DNA of 16,315 bases. Source: Lachnospiraceae bacterium UBA3282. GTDB lineage: Bacteria > Bacillota > Clostridia > Lachnospirales > Lachnospiraceae. Location: assembly GCA_002361735.1 (NCBI GenBank), contig DETS01000081.1, forward strand, positions 1 through 16,315, written 5' to 3'. Every line of letters starts with the position of its first letter. Positions within the stretch are counted from its first letter, which is position 1. The translations under genes and the position numbers were made by a program. The notes below the pieces were generated by a model that had not been told where the DNA came from, searched no databases, and worked only from the letters and a program-made list of their open reading frames with translations. Positions 1 through 7,075 of this stretch are shown here, piece after piece.

Positions 1-32
1 CTATCATGCCAGAAGCCTCTCATATATTTCCA

Positions 33-1322
33 TTATTTCACAATCCATTGTCCTGTCTTTTTTGAACCCTTTCTTTCAATAATTCCTTCTTCTTTCAGGC
101 GATGAATTCTTTTGGTAATTGTAGTCGTTCCCAAATCGACCAGCCTGCTGATTTCCCTGACGCTGATACCGGGATCCTCTTTCATCAACTCCAATATTTT
201 GCCATTCCTGCTGTCAATTACCTTTGCTGATGCGTTAAAGAAACTATCTTTTGTATTCCTCTTATGATTTAGAGGAATTGTCACTGTAATAAAATTTTCC
301 GAAATATCGAACACTTCCCGCCCATACCTGGACACAATCAGAGGTACTCCATGGCCTGTCTGCTCTATATAATCCAACTGAACCATAATCTGCTGAAGTT
401 CCAGATTCACAGGCTTACTCTTTCCTGCATAAAATTCTTCCAATGTAAGTCCCTCCGGCAGACCTCCCACTGATATAATCTCAATACGGTCATCAAACAT
501 ATACACAGCGGGTGGCGTTTGTCTTAACCAGCGATTGTGCAGACAGGCATTCAGCCATGCCTCTCTGAAACAGGCAAAATCAAACAACTTACTTTCTTTC
601 CGCAGACTTCCTCCTACATCCACAACCGTATCGTTCAACGCTTCCATATAATCCAATACCTGTTTCACTGCTACAAGCATACATTTATAACCATATTCAT
701 TCCGCTTGATGAGATTTGTTTTATCTGTCCCGCTAAATACAGCCACTTTAATAGAATAACTATTAACATCTGCCAAAATATCGGCCATTAAATTGTAGGT
801 TCCATTGCGTGTCAAAAGATTCAGGTTCTGTTTAAAAGTATTTTCCCGAAGCGTCAGATTGTTTCCAATATATAATGTCTTTAACTGATTAAAAGTCATT
901 TTCTGATTGTTTGCCTCTATATTTACAATAGAATCCGACGCGCCAAGCATCAAACTGCGCAACTGCTGCGGCGATATTTCCCGATCCTCGTCAGCTGTTC
1001 TCATATAATACTTTCCATACGCCGAATAGGGCTTTTCATCTCCTTCCACTGTGACCTTTATTACATTTTTATCATCACATAGTTCCATAATAATCGTCGG
1101 GATTACTTGAGGCTTAATTGCATTTGCAATTCCCTGAGATACTTCACGCAATGTACGATCCCCAATTTGCTGTCCCAAGATTTCTCCATCATTTCTTACC
1201 CCAAAATACAATGTACCTTTTCCATTTTTATTCAGCATAGAAGCTAAAGAAATGACCCCTTCTTTTAATTCACCAGTTGATTTCTTAAACTCAACCAACT
1301 CTGTTTCCATACCCAAGTTCAT
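33..1322 (-). CDS. AlbA_2 / COG2865-type putative transcriptional regulator
   Basis: A 429-residue cytoplasmic protein. Residues about 5-125 match the AlbA_2 (Schlafen-type) nucleic-acid-binding domain (ETELVEFKKS, then GTLYFGVRNDGEILG). Residues about 250-330 carry the COG2865 signature FREAWLNACLHNRW, then DDRIEIISVGGLPEGLT and EQTGHGVPLIV, a degenerate GHKL-like ATP-binding fold. Residues 372-428 form a winged helix (GISVREISRLVDLGTTTITKRI). Family members are usually annotated as putative regulators or 'RecG-like'; the actual target is unknown. I chose the ATG at 1322 because GAAAGAGGTG lies 5 nt before it; the frame stays open 17 codons further upstream, but that part overlaps the promoter. 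It has its own promoter with a very short leader. It could be autoregulated through the adjacent palindrome (inference). Family confidence is high, role low. Confidence 0.85.
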   Translation of the reverse strand: MNLGMETELVEFKKSTGELKEGVISLASMLNKNGKGTLYFGVRNDGEILGQQIGDRTLREVSQGIANAIKPQVIPTIIMELCDDKNVIKVTVEGDEKPYSAYGKYYMRTADEDREISPQQLRSLMLGASDSIVNIEANNQKMTFNQLKTLYIGNNLTLRENTFKQNLNLLTRNGTYNLMADILADVNSYSIKVAVFSGTDKTNLIKRNEYGYKCMLVAVKQVLDYMEALNDTVVDVGGSLRKESKLFDFACFREAWLNACLHNRWLRQTPPAVYMFDDRIEIISVGGLPEGLTLEEFYAGKSKPVNLELQQIMVQLDYIEQTGHGVPLIVSRYGREVFDISENFITVTIPLNHKRNTKDSFFNASAKVIDSRNGKILELMKEDPGISVREISRLVDLGTTTITKRIHRLKEEGIIERKGSKKTGQWIVK

Positions 1323-1344
1323 ACTATCACCTCTTTCAAAATAC

Positions 1345-1373
1345 AGTATATCCCTATTTGTCATTTTAATCAA
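1345..1373 (-). promoter_or_regulatory. Promoter of the AlbA_2 regulator gene
   Basis: On the minus strand TTGATT (1373-1368), a 17-nt spacer and TATACT (1350-1345). The predicted start point near 1338 leaves only about 15 nt of leader, just enough for the ribosome binding site. Confidence 0.7.
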
Positions 1374-1377
1374 CGCT

Positions 1378-1425
1378 TAATAGACACTTTATTCGCCGCC
1401 TTAGTGACGAATAAAGTGTCTATTA
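1378..1425. repeat. Perfect 18-bp inverted repeat, 12-nt loop
   Basis: Arms TAATAGACACTTTATTCG (1378-1395) and its exact complement (1408-1425). It lies after the protease gene and 4 bp upstream of the -35 box of the next gene. On the minus strand it is not followed by a U-tract, so it is not a classical terminator. It could be an operator, a protein-dependent terminator, or a small dispersed palindrome; its outer arms resemble those of the hairpin at 9398-9425. Confidence 0.8.
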
Positions 1426-1463
1426 CACTCCTCCTCATTTCTACCCCTGCAGACTATCCCGTC

Positions 1464-3296
1464 TCAAGTCGGCAGACTATTTTCCACACACAGCGCCCCA
1501 TACCCCGCCCGCGCATCCGGATACTCCGCCACGCCACGAATCGGCTTCGCACCCTTCCGCAGATACGCTTTCACCTTTTCCCCGTACAGATATGGATCAT
1601 TTCCGAGAACAATCCCCCACTGCATGAGCAGGGCAGCGGCTCCTGTCACGAAAGGCGCGGCAAAAGATGTCCCCGTGACCGGCGTATAGCCGCCGTCCCT
1701 GTCAGGCGCAATCACCCCCACGCCCGGCGCCACCAGATCGGGCTTTACATAGGCGTCCGAGGTACGGCTGTTCACCTGCTCCTGATACAGATACCCCCTG
1801 CCCGAAAAGTCCGCATAGGCTTCATACACCGGATCATAAGCGCCCACAGTGATTACCCCGGACGCTGTAGAAGGAATGGTGAGGGTCACATCCGGTGTCG
1901 GACGGACAAAGCGGGTATCGGCGCTTCGCACGGCAGCAGAGGGCAGATAAAACGTATAATTCCCCGTGACCACCCGCAGGGGACGCAGGCGAAAGCTCCA
2001 TACCCCCTGCTCCAGATAACTGCTCCCCGCCGTCGGCAGAAAATCAAAGTAGAGCTCCTGCCCCGTCATATAGGGCGCCGGTTCGCCGTTATAGAACAGA
2101 ATCTGCGTCTGTCCCAGCCGATACACCTGTTTACCGGGTCGGTCAGTATCCGCCGTAAAGGCCTCTCCCGACGGCGACACAGCTGTCACCAGATAGCGGT
2201 CGGCATACTCCTTCCACAGCTGTACATTGAGGGCGGATTCATAAGCTCCTACCGTCATTTCCACGACTGCGTCCTGAGCGGTGACATCTATGTCATTCAC
2301 ATTGACTACATCAGTCACTCCTGGGTTTGTTCCATCCGCCTGCCGACCGCTTCCTGTATATCCCGTAAAAGCCCCGTCTGCCCGTAAACTGCCTCCCACA
2401 TGTCCCCCTGACGCGCCCTCGTTGCCGCTGCCCACACAGATGACCGTCCTGCCGATCTCCGCAATATTATTCAGAAAACGTTCCAACAGAGAAGACCCGT
2501 TATGCGCACCGTAGGTATTGCCGAAACTCAGATTGACAGCCAGCGGCATCGCCAGTTCCCGCGCTTTATTGACTACATAAGTCAGTGCACGCATCAGCTC
2601 CGTTGTACGAGGAAACGAATCTGCCTGCGGCATCCCCAGCCGCACGATCAACAAGTCGCTCTCCCCGGCAATCCCCGCATAGGCTGCCCCGTGCTCTCCT
2701 CCGTTTCCCGCCGCAATCCCTGCTACCGCCGTACCGTGCCCGCTGGTATCAATGCTGGGAACGAGCTGCAACGCCGCCTGCCTGTCTCCTGCCATCAGCG
2801 CGGCGTCAATCTCCTGCGCACTAAATTCCCTGTCAAGCACCTGATCCCAGAGATAACGGATGCGCGTGCTGCCATCCGCCTTTCTGAAATCGGCATTCCA
2901 ATAGCTGATGCCGGAATCGATGACCGCCACCAGCACCCCTTTTCCCGAAAGTTCTCTGTACAGGGCACTCCCCGGCACAAAACAGGAGGCCGATAAACCT
3001 TGCAGATCAGAAAAAAAGAGGCGTTTGGGTTTTTCCACATACTCGATCTGTGCAATTTGCGAAAGCCGATCCATCTGCGTCTCGGGAACCGTCAGGATGG
3101 CGTATCCTGCGATCAACTCCTCCACGCGAATACCAAGATCCGCCAGTTCCTCCAAAGAACCGTGATACTTGACGATCACCTCCCAGGTCTTTTCCTCCGC
3201 GTCATAACCGACATTCAGCTCCAACGACCGTTCCCTCTCCGCAAGCGAAGTGTCCAGAGCCAAATTCAACAGGTTTTCATTTTTCTGAGAATCCAT
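1464..3296 (-). CDS. Subtilisin-family (S8, Csp-like) serine protease
   Basis: 610 residues. The catalytic triad is complete: Asp127 (VIDSGI), His187 (GHGTAVAGI) and Ser544 (GTSFAAPFVTG), with oxyanion Asn292 (GSGNEG). Residues 1-95 look like an intramolecular-chaperone prodomain; about 330-470 is a beta-rich insertion between the oxyanion and serine blocks, as in the clostridial Csp proteases. There is no signal peptide or membrane anchor, so it should act in the cytoplasm or be released by lysis. In Clostridium perfringens and C. difficile Csp proteins process or sense spore germination signals; whether this one does is inference, as no sporulation gene is adjacent. The start at 3296 has GGAG 6 nt upstream. 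No U-tract terminator follows, only the palindrome at 1378-1425. Confidence 0.9.
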   Translation of the reverse strand: MDSQKNENLLNLALDTSLAERERSLELNVGYDAEEKTWEVIVKYHGSLEELADLGIRVEELIAGYAILTVPETQMDRLSQIAQIEYVEKPKRLFFSDLQGLSASCFVPGSALYRELSGKGVLVAVIDSGISYWNADFRKADGSTRIRYLWDQVLDREFSAQEIDAALMAGDRQAALQLVPSIDTSGHGTAVAGIAAGNGGEHGAAYAGIAGESDLLIVRLGMPQADSFPRTTELMRALTYVVNKARELAMPLAVNLSFGNTYGAHNGSSLLERFLNNIAEIGRTVICVGSGNEGASGGHVGGSLRADGAFTGYTGSGRQADGTNPGVTDVVNVNDIDVTAQDAVVEMTVGAYESALNVQLWKEYADRYLVTAVSPSGEAFTADTDRPGKQVYRLGQTQILFYNGEPAPYMTGQELYFDFLPTAGSSYLEQGVWSFRLRPLRVVTGNYTFYLPSAAVRSADTRFVRPTPDVTLTIPSTASGVITVGAYDPVYEAYADFSGRGYLYQEQVNSRTSDAYVKPDLVAPGVGVIAPDRDGGYTPVTGTSFAAPFVTGAAALLMQWGIVLGNDPYLYGEKVKAYLRKGAKPIRGVAEYPDARAGYGALCVENSLPT

Positions 3297-3410
3297 TCTC
3301 TTCTCCGTTCAAACCACTTGATCTTCATCCTTATCATATGAAAATATGCCTTCCTAACGTGATATCAGCATTATCTTAATCAGTAAATCTGCCGTGTAAA
3401 GGGCTCCGAC

Positions 3411-3490
3411 GTCAATTTTATTATATAATTGTAAAATTTATTTTTTATATGTTAATTTTATTTTTTATTTGTTAAGTTTATAATTTATTT
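3411..3490. repeat. Four AT-rich units with exact 20-bp period
   Basis: Units begin at 3411, 3431, 3451 and 3471, each opening with G, then one or two variable bases, then AA and a T-rich run; a fifth partial unit (GCAAAATATA) starts at 3491 and merges with the -35 box at 3502. Units 2 and 3 share a 19-bp stretch with a single mismatch (3437-3455 and 3457-3475). The period equals about two helical turns, so each T-run faces the same side of the DNA. It may be an UP-element/curved DNA or a stack of operators. Confidence 0.7.
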
Positions 3491-3501
3491 GCAAAATATA
3501 C

Positions 3502-3530
3502 TTGACATCCGTTTTCGCGCATGCTACCCT
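3502..3530 (+). promoter_or_regulatory. Promoter of the XRE-membrane protein-CPBP cassette
   Basis: TTGACA (3502-3507), 17-nt spacer, TACCCT (3525-3530). The -35 is perfect and the -10 weak, a combination typical of promoters that depend on an upstream element or activator. Transcription would start near 3537. Confidence 0.6.
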
Positions 3531-3665
3531 AATGCTACAGCAAAACACGACAGCAGTGATTAGGGAAACGCTTTCATCCGCGCTTCCTTAGAAAAAAACG
3601 GCGAGACGCGTCTGCCGCTCCTTACACAGCGCAGAACATCCCCGGGAAAGGAGCATCTTCCCTAT

Positions 3666-3869
3666 ATGAAAAACCTGAAATTGAAACTTGCCCGCATGGA
3701 AAAGGACCTTTCCCAGACCGAGCTGGCAAAAAGGGTCGGCGTTACCAGACAGACCATCGGCATGGTAGAAGCGGGAGACTATAATCCGACCTTAAATCTG
3801 TGTATTCAGATCTGCAAATCGCTCGATAAAACATTAGACGATCTGTTCTGGGAAGACGATTCCGGATAA
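3666..3869 (+). CDS. Small XRE-family DNA-binding regulator
   Basis: A 67-residue protein consisting of a single helix-turn-helix domain (ELAKRVGVTRQTIGMVEAGD at residues 20-39, then NPTLNLCIQICKSLDKTLDDLF). This is the short YozG/YgzD-like XRE class that typically represses its own operon next to membrane-protein genes. The ribosome binding site AGGAG (3649-3653) lies 12 nt from the ATG; inverted GGGAA (3644-3648) and TTCCC (3658-3662) flank it, so a small hairpin may present it in a loop and shorten the effective spacing. It is the first gene of a three-gene cassette, 140 bp ahead of the membrane protein. A likely operator is the 20-bp array upstream (inference). Confidence 0.88.
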   Translation: MKNLKLKLARMEKDLSQTELAKRVGVTRQTIGMVEAGDYNPTLNLCIQICKSLDKTLDDLFWEDDSG

Positions 3870-3880
3870 GCAGACATTCC

Positions 3881-3936
3881 ATGACCTGTTTCAAAAGAAG
3901 CAGTCCAACAAATCAGGACAGAATATGACCTGTTTC
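3881..3936. repeat. Direct repeat ATGACCTGTTTC, two copies 44 bp apart
   Basis: Exact 12-bp copies at 3881-3892 and 3925-3936, in the gap between the XRE gene and the membrane-protein gene. The distance is about four helical turns. It could be a duplication scar or a pair of binding sites; no clear promoter accompanies it. Confidence 0.5.
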
Positions 3937-4009
3937 GGGAGGCAAAAATCGAGTAACCTTATCGTAAGACAGCCTTTGGAATGGGAGTTGTCCGGAACGG
4001 AGGTAAAAA

Positions 4010-4507
4010 ATGAAATGGTTCAATAAGAAAAATAATCTGGATGAAATGCAGGAATTAAAGCTCTTAAAACTTGAGAGCAGGGGCTTCTGGCTTGCCTTCT
4101 TTGCTCTGTTTGCAGCTATCCTGATACAGATTGCCCTGTACGGCCCGGAATTTTCAGAGCATGCGATCGGTGAATTTATCGTATTCCTGGGGATGGGCAT
4201 TTATCTGATGGGCGGCTGCCTGAAAAACGGCATCTGGGACAGGCACCTGCAGGCCTCTCCTGCCGTCAACATCGGTGTCAGTCTTCTGGCCGCTGCACTG
4301 ACAGGTCTGTTTAACGCTATTATGAGCTATCGGGATTATCATAGTATCGGCGGCGCCGTGGCGGTCTTTATCGTTTACTTTTTTATGGTCGGCATCATCC
4401 TTTCCGTCACGCTCTGCGTCTGCACCGCTTTTTATCAGCGGAGACGGAAACAGCTGGAGGAAGAATGTGAAGATGATAGTACAGATACAGACAACGGGCA
4501 GGACTGA
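4010..4507 (+). CDS. Four-helix membrane protein, DUF6773-like
   Basis: 165 residues with predicted transmembrane helices at about 25-45, 54-72, 86-105 and 112-140, a charged cytoplasmic N-terminus (DEMQELKLLKLESRG) and an acidic C-terminal tail. The helix pattern and the segment CLKNGIWDRHL resemble the DUF6773 family, whose members often follow a small XRE gene in Firmicutes; I recognise this from memory only. Function is unknown. The ribosome binding site GGAGG is 6 nt from the ATG. It lies between the XRE regulator and a CPBP protease, all on one strand with short gaps, so the three are probably an operon. Confidence 0.7.
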   Translation: MKWFNKKNNLDEMQELKLLKLESRGFWLAFFALFAAILIQIALYGPEFSEHAIGEFIVFLGMGIYLMGGCLKNGIWDRHLQASPAVNIGVSLLAAALTGLFNAIMSYRDYHSIGGAVAVFIVYFFMVGIILSVTLCVCTAFYQRRRKQLEEECEDDSTDTDNGQD

Positions 4508-4572
4508 TTTCGCAGCCGCGTAAAAGTACGTTTTTATGACATAAAAAGAATTCTTATGAAAAGGAGAAAAAC

Positions 4573-5508
4573 ATGAACACACAAGATTACAAAATTTACA
4601 AAAAGGATTTTTCGAGCATCGGCATCCGTATGCTCATCAGCACGGTCGTCATCCTCGCGCTCCAAACCGGCGCATCAGCGCTCATGCTCGCGCTCTTTCC
4701 CCAGTGGCAGGGTAATTTCGCGATTGCATTGACCGTGACCATGGTGCCGCTCTACCTCATTGGCTTTCCGATCAGCTTCGCACTGATGCGGGATAAAGAT
4801 GTGCCCGCCATCGAAAAGCATTCCATGACAGTCGGCCAGTTCGTCATTGCCTTTCTGATGCTCTACGGGCTCATGATCGCCGGCAATCTGATCGGTCTTG
4901 CTTTTACCGCAGGTATCGGTCTCATCAAGGGCGCCCCTGTGCAGAACGCGATGGTCAATCTGGTGACCGGCGGTTCTCTCTGGGTCACGGCTATCTTTAC
5001 GGTGCTGTGCGCTCCCGTTTTTGAAGAACTGCTGTTCCGTAAACTGATCTGTGACAGGACCGTAAAATACGGGGAAGGTGTTGCCATAATGGTTTCGGGT
5101 CTGACGTTCGGTCTGTTCCACATGAACTTTAACCAGTTCTTTTACGCCTTCTTTCTCGGCTGTTTTTTGGCCTTTCTCTATGTGAAGACCGGCAACCTCA
5201 AATATACGATCCTGCTGCACATGATCCTGAATTTCTTAGGGAGCGTTTTAGGCGCCATCATTATGACGCTGGATCAAAGCGACCCCTTGATGCTGATCAT
5301 CATGAGCGTCTACTCCCTGTGCATCTACGGCATGGCGATCGCGGGTATCGTACTGCTCATTGTGAAACGCCGCAAACTGACTTTGACCCCGGGAGAACTC
5401 GCCATTGAAAAGGGACAGCGTTTCAAGACCGTGATCTTAAACGTAGGCATGATCCTGTTCTGTGTTGTCCTTTTTGCGATCATGATCGTACAGGCATTCT
5501 TTATGTAA
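4573..5508 (+). CDS. CPBP-family intramembrane glutamic protease
   Basis: 311 residues with about eight hydrophobic helices. All motifs of the CPBP (CAAX-protease/bacteriocin-processing, Abi) family are present: EELLFRK with Glu151, Glu152 and Arg156; FGLFH with Phe179 and His183; HMILN with His216 and Asn220. The family cleaves within the membrane, and in lactic acid bacteria several members give bacteriocin self-immunity; the substrate here is unknown. The ribosome binding site AAGGAG is 6 nt from the start, 65 bp after the preceding membrane-protein gene, so translation from the same mRNA is likely. The gene faces a convergent gene only 26 bp away with no visible terminator between them. 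Confidence 0.9.
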   Translation: MNTQDYKIYKKDFSSIGIRMLISTVVILALQTGASALMLALFPQWQGNFAIALTVTMVPLYLIGFPISFALMRDKDVPAIEKHSMTVGQFVIAFLMLYGLMIAGNLIGLAFTAGIGLIKGAPVQNAMVNLVTGGSLWVTAIFTVLCAPVFEELLFRKLICDRTVKYGEGVAIMVSGLTFGLFHMNFNQFFYAFFLGCFLAFLYVKTGNLKYTILLHMILNFLGSVLGAIIMTLDQSDPLMLIIMSVYSLCIYGMAIAGIVLLIVKRRKLTLTPGELAIEKGQRFKTVILNVGMILFCVVLFAIMIVQAFFM

Positions 5509-5534
5509 AACGTAAGAAGCGGTCGTGCAGATAG

Positions 5535-6356
5535 TCATTTATACGGTATCGTTATCTTCTCGCGGCTGACCGCAAAGAAAGCGGTACCGCCATAAACACC
5601 TGCCTCATACAGTTTACCAATGATCTCAAGCATCCGCTGATTCAGTCTGTGATACAAAACAGGCCGATCCCAGCGGATTCCTTGTATATAATCCCGCTGT
5701 CTGCTATTGAGACAGCGCAATCCCTCTTCTGCTGCGGCACTTAACTTTTCCGATTCACCTCTCCTGTTTGGTTCATTCTCTTCATGTTGACTATATTGGT
5801 TAACATTTGGTTTCCCAACCGCACAGGAAACATAGCTATAACCTTCCCCGTTCTGCTCACTCTTTCGATGTAACAGCTCTGTCAGTTTTCCATCCCGCTT
5901 TGGATTGTAAATTGATTCCTTCCATAAAATAGCCTTTGTCTGCGCAGAATTTTCCTGTTGGCGCAGCATTTCAGAATCCGCGCCTTCCATGGCCAATAAT
6001 TCTCTATCATGATTCCCAAATTTTATTTCTGTCGCATGTGTCATATCTATTTGACTTTTCTGGTCAACCGCAATTTTCCGCATACTTCGTCTTCCGAACG
6101 CATCCTGCTCCTGCACGAAGACCTCCTTTGCGGCAAACAGCTCTGCCGACGGTTCTTCCTTTAAAAGCACACGGCTCTCGTACAGATAGTCCATCATGAT
6201 CCGCTGTACCTTTGCCCGGGGCGCGGGATAGTCCAGACGATCAACGATCTGATCCAACGTATAACCGATATCCACAAGATGCCTGATGGCGCCGCCGCAG
6301 GCTGCGTCGGTAACGAAACTTGATAAGGCATTCTGAAAGTAACTCGGCTCCTCCAT
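5535..6356 (-). CDS. Uncharacterised protein downstream of endonuclease III
   Basis: 273 residues that I do not recognise. Residues about 22-66 (GGAIRHLVDIGYTLDQIVDR onward) look like a small helix-turn-helix. The middle (about 100-205) is polar, rich in Gln, Asn, Glu and Lys, and its DNA is visibly more AT-rich than the ends, suggesting a disordered linker. The last 60 residues are again ordered (SRQRDYIQGIRWDRPVLYHRL, ending AFFAVSREKITIPYK). No signal peptide or membrane helix is seen. I start it at the ATG at 6356 because GGAGG lies 8 nt upstream; a TTG six codons earlier is in frame but lies on the binding site. It begins 14 bp after nth, so the two are almost certainly co-transcribed. 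Possible DNA-binding protein, unproven. Confidence 0.75.
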   Translation of the reverse strand: MEEPSYFQNALSSFVTDAACGGAIRHLVDIGYTLDQIVDRLDYPAPRAKVQRIMMDYLYESRVLLKEEPSAELFAAKEVFVQEQDAFGRRSMRKIAVDQKSQIDMTHATEIKFGNHDRELLAMEGADSEMLRQQENSAQTKAILWKESIYNPKRDGKLTELLHRKSEQNGEGYSYVSCAVGKPNVNQYSQHEENEPNRRGESEKLSAAAEEGLRCLNSRQRDYIQGIRWDRPVLYHRLNQRMLEIIGKLYEAGVYGGTAFFAVSREKITIPYK

Positions 6357-6370
6357 GTGCCGCACCTCCC

Positions 6371-7003
6371 TCAAAGATTGCGCTTACAGATATCCGACAG
6401 GCAGCATTTATCACAAAAAGGCGTTGTCCGCGCCGTGCAGACCTCCCTGCCGTGTATCACGAACCGATGGCACAGGTCGCTTCCTTCCTCAGGCGGCACG
6501 ATCTTCCACAACGCCATCTCCACCTTCTTCGGCTCCTTGATGCCATCCACCAGACCAATGCGGTTGCACAGGCGGATGCAGTGGGTGTCCGTGACAATGG
6601 CAGGTTTGCCAAACACATCCCCCATGATCAGGTTCGCACTCTTTCTGCCCACGCCGGGCAATTTCAGCAGCGCGTCAAAGTCATCCGGCACCTGTCCGCC
6701 GTACTCCTCCTTCAGCTGTTTCATGCAGGCGCTGATGTCGCGTGCCTTGCTGTTTCCCAGTCCGCAGGGATGAACGATGGCTTCGATTTCCTCCACGGGA
6801 GCCGCCGCCAGCGCATCCACATCGGGGAATTTCTCATAAAGTTTCTCCACTACCACATTAACTCTGGCGTCCGTGCACTGCGCCGCCAGCCGCACGCTGA
6901 CCAGCAATTTCCACGCCTCGTTGTATTCTAAAGAACAGCCCGCGTCGGGATATGCTTCTTTCAGTCTCTCGATGACCGCAAGCGCCAGTTCCTTTTTTCT
7001 CAT
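6371..7003 (-). CDS. nth: Endonuclease III (DNA glycosylase/AP lyase)
   Basis: 210 residues. The protein removes oxidised pyrimidines from DNA and cleaves the abasic site (base excision repair). It has the helix-hairpin-helix LPGVGRKSANLIMG with catalytic Lys121, and catalytic Asp139 (VTDTHCIRL). The C-terminal 4Fe-4S cluster cysteines are 189, 197, 200 and 206. The first gap is seven residues (C-X7-C-X2-C-X5-C) rather than the six of E. coli Nth, and an extra Cys201 sits beside the third ligand. I chose the ATG at 7003 (GGAG 9 nt upstream and the family's usual MxKKE-type start) over an in-frame ATG ten codons earlier. It heads a likely two-gene operon with the uncharacterised gene downstream. 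Confidence 0.95.
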   Translation of the reverse strand: MRKKELALAVIERLKEAYPDAGCSLEYNEAWKLLVSVRLAAQCTDARVNVVVEKLYEKFPDVDALAAAPVEEIEAIVHPCGLGNSKARDISACMKQLKEEYGGQVPDDFDALLKLPGVGRKSANLIMGDVFGKPAIVTDTHCIRLCNRIGLVDGIKEPKKVEMALWKIVPPEEGSDLCHRFVIHGREVCTARTTPFCDKCCLSDICKRNL

Positions 7004-7075
7004 ATCGTGTCTCTCCTCTTTTGGTATTCTCATCTTTCGTTTTGAATCCGCACAGTTCTCCCCTACTTTTTCATT

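Larger units (their letters stand above)
3297..3665. promoter_or_regulatory. Divergent intergenic control region
   Basis: This 369-bp gene-free stretch separates the minus-strand protease from the plus-strand XRE cassette. It contains the 20-bp-period AT-rich array (3411-3490), the XRE promoter (3502-3530) and a roughly 130-nt leader. The leader has an imperfect GC-rich hairpin at 3599-3617 (CGGC and AGA arms, one bulge, CGCG loop) with no U-tract. I found no convincing promoter for the protease; a TTTACA/GATAAT pair on the minus strand has a poor 19-nt spacer. Confidence 0.6.

Noticed and set aside
1370..1438. 22-codon minus-strand ORF spanning the palindrome
   Set aside because: No ribosome binding site ahead of its ATG, and its content is dictated by the inverted repeat.
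1404..2387. Long plus-strand open frame opposite the protease gene
   Set aside because: Its product is rich in Arg, Pro and His with no domain, and it is antisense to a gene with a full catalytic triad; a reading-frame shadow.
3979..4011. Ten-codon ORF ending in ATGA overlap with the membrane-protein start
   Set aside because: No ribosome binding site; the GGAGG inside it serves the membrane-protein gene.
6320..6931. Plus-strand frame opposite nth
   Set aside because: Antisense shadow of endonuclease III, which has all active-site and cluster residues.
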